From NCBI GenBank assembly GCA_963070105.1, contig OY718804.1:10927817-10991816 (forward strand): a stretch of DNA of 64,000 nt, in the 5' to 3' direction. Position numbers and translations under genes: made by a program. This stretch comes from Litomosoides sigmodontis. Lineage: Eukaryota > Nematoda > Chromadorea > Rhabditida > Onchocercidae. The notes under the pieces were generated by a model. The model was not told the origin of the DNA and searched no databases. It saw only the letters and a program-made list of their open reading frames with translations. Below, piece after piece: positions 60,193 through 64,000 of this stretch (positions are counted from its first letter, which is position 1; every line of letters starts with the position of its first letter).

Positions 60193-63100
60193 ATACAGGC
60201 AGTGATAACTGTCAACATTCTCATACTTCCTGCCATTTATCGCCCACCATTCTTTCTTCACAAGTGCCTGCGCACCTTCCTGCTGCCCGCAGCGATGTAT
60301 AACAACATTGTGTGCATGAAGCTGTATCTCTCTCCTTCTGTCTCTTCCCTCTCCCTCCCAAACCATCAACTTTTGGCGCTTTCGCCTTCAACGTTTGCTT
60401 TGTGCATGCAGCGCACGTACTCGTGTTTCACGTAAACATTAATTACATTCTATAGTATAATACAATTTTCTATAAAAATGGACCCCTTACTCTTTGTTTT
60501 TATGGACATCGATCTGTTATAACTATAACTGTCCTCTCTACACGGCAACCAAAAACACGTATCCTTTTTTCCTACTACCCTCACGCTTAACTTCCCCTTC
60601 ATCTTTCCTCATTCAAAAAGAAGGTATGAAAAAAGTAAAGTGAGCGTAAGGCAAAAGTAACTAAAATTGAGAAACGGAATTAGAAATACTTTCGAAAAGA
60701 GGACACCCTACTTCATAACCTAAATCTTCCATGTAATCTATAAATTTATTTTCGCTTCCTTCTCATTTTCCTCTCCTTCCCATCTCGACCACTTCATTTT
60801 TCTGAAGGACATCATATTCCTGAAAGTCCGAATCGCACAGTTCTTATCGTAATTTGTATTCACAGAGCGAGATCGAAGAAAATAAAACCAAAAAGGAACA
60901 TTCCGTAAAAAAGATCAATGCACACATCTGTTATGTTAATTATCATTTCTAATTCTTGAAAACTTCTCTCTTGAAAAGCATTATACTCTTCGGTTTATGT
61001 TTCCTATAAATCAACTATCTCGCAAACTCTTCCCTTCAACGAACCTTTCATTTTCTAACCTCACTGTGAATTTCTCACTAACTCTTACGCTTCAGAGAAA
61101 TCGTCGGATAATTCATCACTTCTAATTTTCATATGTTTTCACGATAAGCAGCATAATCCTGAAGACAACATTTTCATTTTGTGCTTTACTCTTTCACTTT
61201 TTTTGATAATGATAAATAACAAAATTTAAAAAGTCTTTGAACAGCTCTAACGACTGTTGCATTTAAATCCTTTATACTATTGTCTAAAAAATTCGCACGT
61301 GCTTTCACCGGGTATTTGTTTAAAATTTCATGGAAAGAGTCGAAAAAATGTCACTAATACTTTTACAACATGAAAAAAAACAAGCATTGATATGTGAAAA
61401 GGAGCTATTGTCCCATCAGCTTCATTATCTTGTATTGAATAAAGGGGATGATATAGCAAAATATCTATCCAGATTAACCGTACAAGTTACTCTTAATCGT
61501 GATAAGATCATTAAAAGATGTCTACATTTGTCCTTTTATTTGAAATTAAAAAAAAATTGAAATTATACAGGATTTAAACGGAAGGACAAAGTTTCCAAGG
61601 TGAAGTATTTTATATCTATTACCATGACGACGAAATAAATAATCATTGCGTATGTAAAAAAAAAGAAAATATACTTCCAGCACTTTTACCACGGGATTAT
61701 TTAATCGCGTAGGTATACTATATCACGTGACAAACCCATAACTACATGCCTGGAAAGGTTCCGATTCTGCAGTTGAAAAAAAATCTGTAAAATCTACTTT
61801 TAATCACACTTATTAAATTTATTTCTACCAAAAAATGCTAGTGGTCATGTCATTCTATAATCCACTTTTTGCTGCTTTGACGCAGAATATTACTCGCTAT
61901 TAATACTATTCAGTACCCCCAATTTACAGAATCCCACTGGGCGTAAGCAAGAATCAACAAGACTACCGGAATTAATGGGAAATAACTATAACTGAAGAAA
62001 TGAGAAAAAGTGAGGAAGCAGATGAGCTCGAATGTTGCAGAATTCATAAAAACTGTCAGAAAAACTTTTCATCTCTTTCTCTTTTACCTGAAATTTAATT
62101 CATATAACGAAGATATGATGATACAGAAGAAAACAAGTGGCAAAACGAACTTTTTTCTCGCAGCACAGTGTGAATATCAGAACTACTGATAACAGAACCT
62201 GATTTCGATGAATGTAGCAAATGTATCTGTTACAGTTTCCCTACCACTGGAAAGTCAACGAAAAACCGGTATGATTTTTATGTTGACGGGAGAGAAAAAA
62301 GAAAAGCAAACATACAAACTGGGAAATGAGAGGCTCCATTAAAGTCCTTCGAATTCTTGTTAAGGCTCGTGAATAAAGAAACAACATGCTTAACGAGAGC
62401 AAAATGAAACCTAATAATGCCAGACTATCTTATTTTTCTTCTATAAACACTATTTCTTTAGTCTGATATTTTGTTACATCCTACGAATTTAATTCTATCC
62501 CAAATTTGTGTCATGCCCAAACCTATTCTTTCAAACTTAATCCAATATCTAATATCATATTTCTATATGAATTTACATTCATTTTTATATCCAGGTAAAA
62601 GCTAACTGGTTACATCGGTCAACTTGTCTCAGAGAAAATGCAGATGACCATGAAATAGCAACTTTTATCTAAATCTGAAATACACTAAAGTTCTTTTTAA
62701 TTAATTCAAATTTCACTATTCAAATAAAAATTAAAAGTAAATGAAACGAGCTTAATGACTGGTAATCTAATTATTTAAAAACAAATCTGTTGAACCTTCA
62801 CAACTCAGTTTCAAGGTATCCATTTAAATTTTTCCAAAATTTCAAAAACTACATTCAAATTAGCTATGCAATTAGCCGAATTTCAACCTAAAATAAGAGC
62901 AAAAAGCGGGCTTGAAGCTTTACAAATAGGATAAAAGTAACTACCTGAATCCTAACTTCGATAAATTGATAACAGCTTCAGTCTATCCATCCCTTTAAGC
63001 AAAAGTTCGTCACAAGCCTTCTGAAGATTACTCCTTTATGAATATAGCTTAAAAGTATAACTCCAGGTTCTATCCATAACACTTTACGACAGTTGCATGC

Positions 63101-64000
63101 TTTTTCACGTTTCCTTTTCGCATCATTCCATGTTCTCGGCCTTGCTCAATATTTTATTTGCAAAAAAATAAAGGTAATTTAATTCGGATAAAACTGACTC
63201 ACAATGACTAATTTTCTTTCTAAATTTAGCAATTACCAGAAAGAAAGACTACCAAACGATGAAAAAGAAAACAGCAAGATAACCTAGAAATCATATTTTC
63301 ATATCGTAGCAACACACTAGTACACTTCACCATTGCTAGTTAGTTACAAAAAAACTTTAAGAACAGTAATATCATATGTTACTAATGGAATTAATGTTAT
63401 TTAGCATCGGGCAATGTTTAGTTAATTAGCGATCTTTGATATGCCTTTAATAATTAAAAACTTTGCCAATTGGTTGTCAATTTATTGATAATTTTGCTAT
63501 GCTTGTTTGAGATTACGGTAGCGACGGCCATCTAAAATTAAATATTGCAGCAAAGCATTTCGTTAGTAAGACAGTGACACTGGTCAATTTACGAAATATG
63601 AGAGAGTGGCAAAAATTCAAGAGCACGACTAAGAGGACACAAAGCAGAGAAGTAAACATAGACCGACTAAAGTTAGATAAGATTACTAATCCAAAATTCA
63701 CTACTTCGTAACTCCATCCTGCATAATGTTTCTTAAACTAAGGACAAAGGGAAAGTTGATTGTTGAGGACAGAGAACTGTCAGAGTACCGAACTGCAAAT
63801 TGGCTCAATTTAAAGAAACGAAAAACACCGAGTGTTAGCAGCAAGACCAGGAGGGAAACAAACCCCGACAATCCCTGCGGTAGAAGAAAGAATACAAAAG
63901 CCTTCCTTGCGGTAGGGTTCATATTCAGGTTGCTACTAGAATATTTCTACATAACACAAAACTTCTAATTACGTAGGTCGTAAAGTAATTCTTTGAAAAG

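Larger units (their letters stand above)
58881..64000. other. Region upstream of ddx-23, no gene recognised
   Basis: About 58.9-60.4 kb is pyrimidine-rich on the plus strand and less A+T rich than its surroundings, fitting promoter DNA of ddx-23 or of a gene beyond the window. It holds (GTA)n/(GTT)n at about 59614-59690 and (CA)n at 60160-60188. From 60.4 kb on the DNA is plain A+T-rich sequence. The frames at 61330-61560 (+) and 63513-63968 (both strands) were checked and have no splice or family support. Confidence 0.45.

Noticed and set aside
59932..60435. 167-residue plus-strand open frame
   Set aside because: Crosses a T/C-rich tract and the (CA)n repeat, with overlapping open frames in all phases. 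Composition explains it.
61330..61560. 76-residue plus-strand open frame with helical look
   Set aside because: No neighbours, no splice support and typical A+T-rich chance composition.
63513..63968. Overlapping open frames on both strands near the window end
   Set aside because: No family resemblance; they may belong to a gene beyond the window, but nothing here supports that.

Overview
The window is nuclear DNA of a nematode. Genes are split by many short GT-AG introns, non-coding DNA is A+T rich, microsatellites are frequent, and several start codons lie 10-46 bases after a splice acceptor with no donor in view, as expected for spliced-leader trans-splicing. The encoded proteins are closest to Caenorhabditis-type orthologues as I know those families. 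Intron lengths of mostly 100-500 bases and the A+T content suggest a clade III (filarial-like) worm, but that is inference. I see no bacterial, viral or transposon genes.

Layout. 1-918 (+): 3' end of an unrecognised gene. 2496-10628 (-): apb-1, beta-adaptin of the AP-1/AP-2 clathrin adaptors, complete in 20 exons (about 1000 aa). 13686-23807 (-): crh-1, the CREB transcription factor, 8 coding exons (328 aa) with one 6.5 kb intron. 25697-29321 (-): a polypeptide N-acetylgalactosaminyltransferase of 458 aa that ends before the usual lectin domain. 30009-31033 (-): open frames that may be a further gene, unresolved. 31340-34954 (-): a HEXIM homologue, the P-TEFb inhibitor of the 7SK snRNP, with a TATA box upstream. 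35.5-43.4 kb: a large gene-poor stretch holding a 280-base CAG/CGG repeat. 43465-48456 (-): mdt-15, Mediator subunit 15 with its KIX domain, 12 exons (714 aa). 50173-58843 (-): ddx-23, the Prp28-type DEAD-box helicase of the spliceosome, 14 exons (747 aa), one intron of which is GC-AG. 58.9-64 kb: no gene recognised.

The exon models were built by hand from splice sites, reading phase and family conservation. All are phase-consistent except one HEXIM junction, and one mdt-15 junction has an alternative acceptor. Four of the six recognised genes control transcription or RNA processing (CREB, HEXIM, MED15, Prp28). Nothing in the spacing proves an operon; the HEXIM, 30-31 kb and GalNAc-transferase stretch is the only tight same-strand run.

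I did not find a convincing undescribed system. The most useful leads are a perfect CRE inside the CREB gene itself, minimal upstream ORFs in crh-1 and mdt-15, the lectin-less GalNAc-transferase, the altered HEXIM RNA-binding motif, the GC-AG intron, the long CAG/CGG repeat, and the unresolved 30-31 kb frames.
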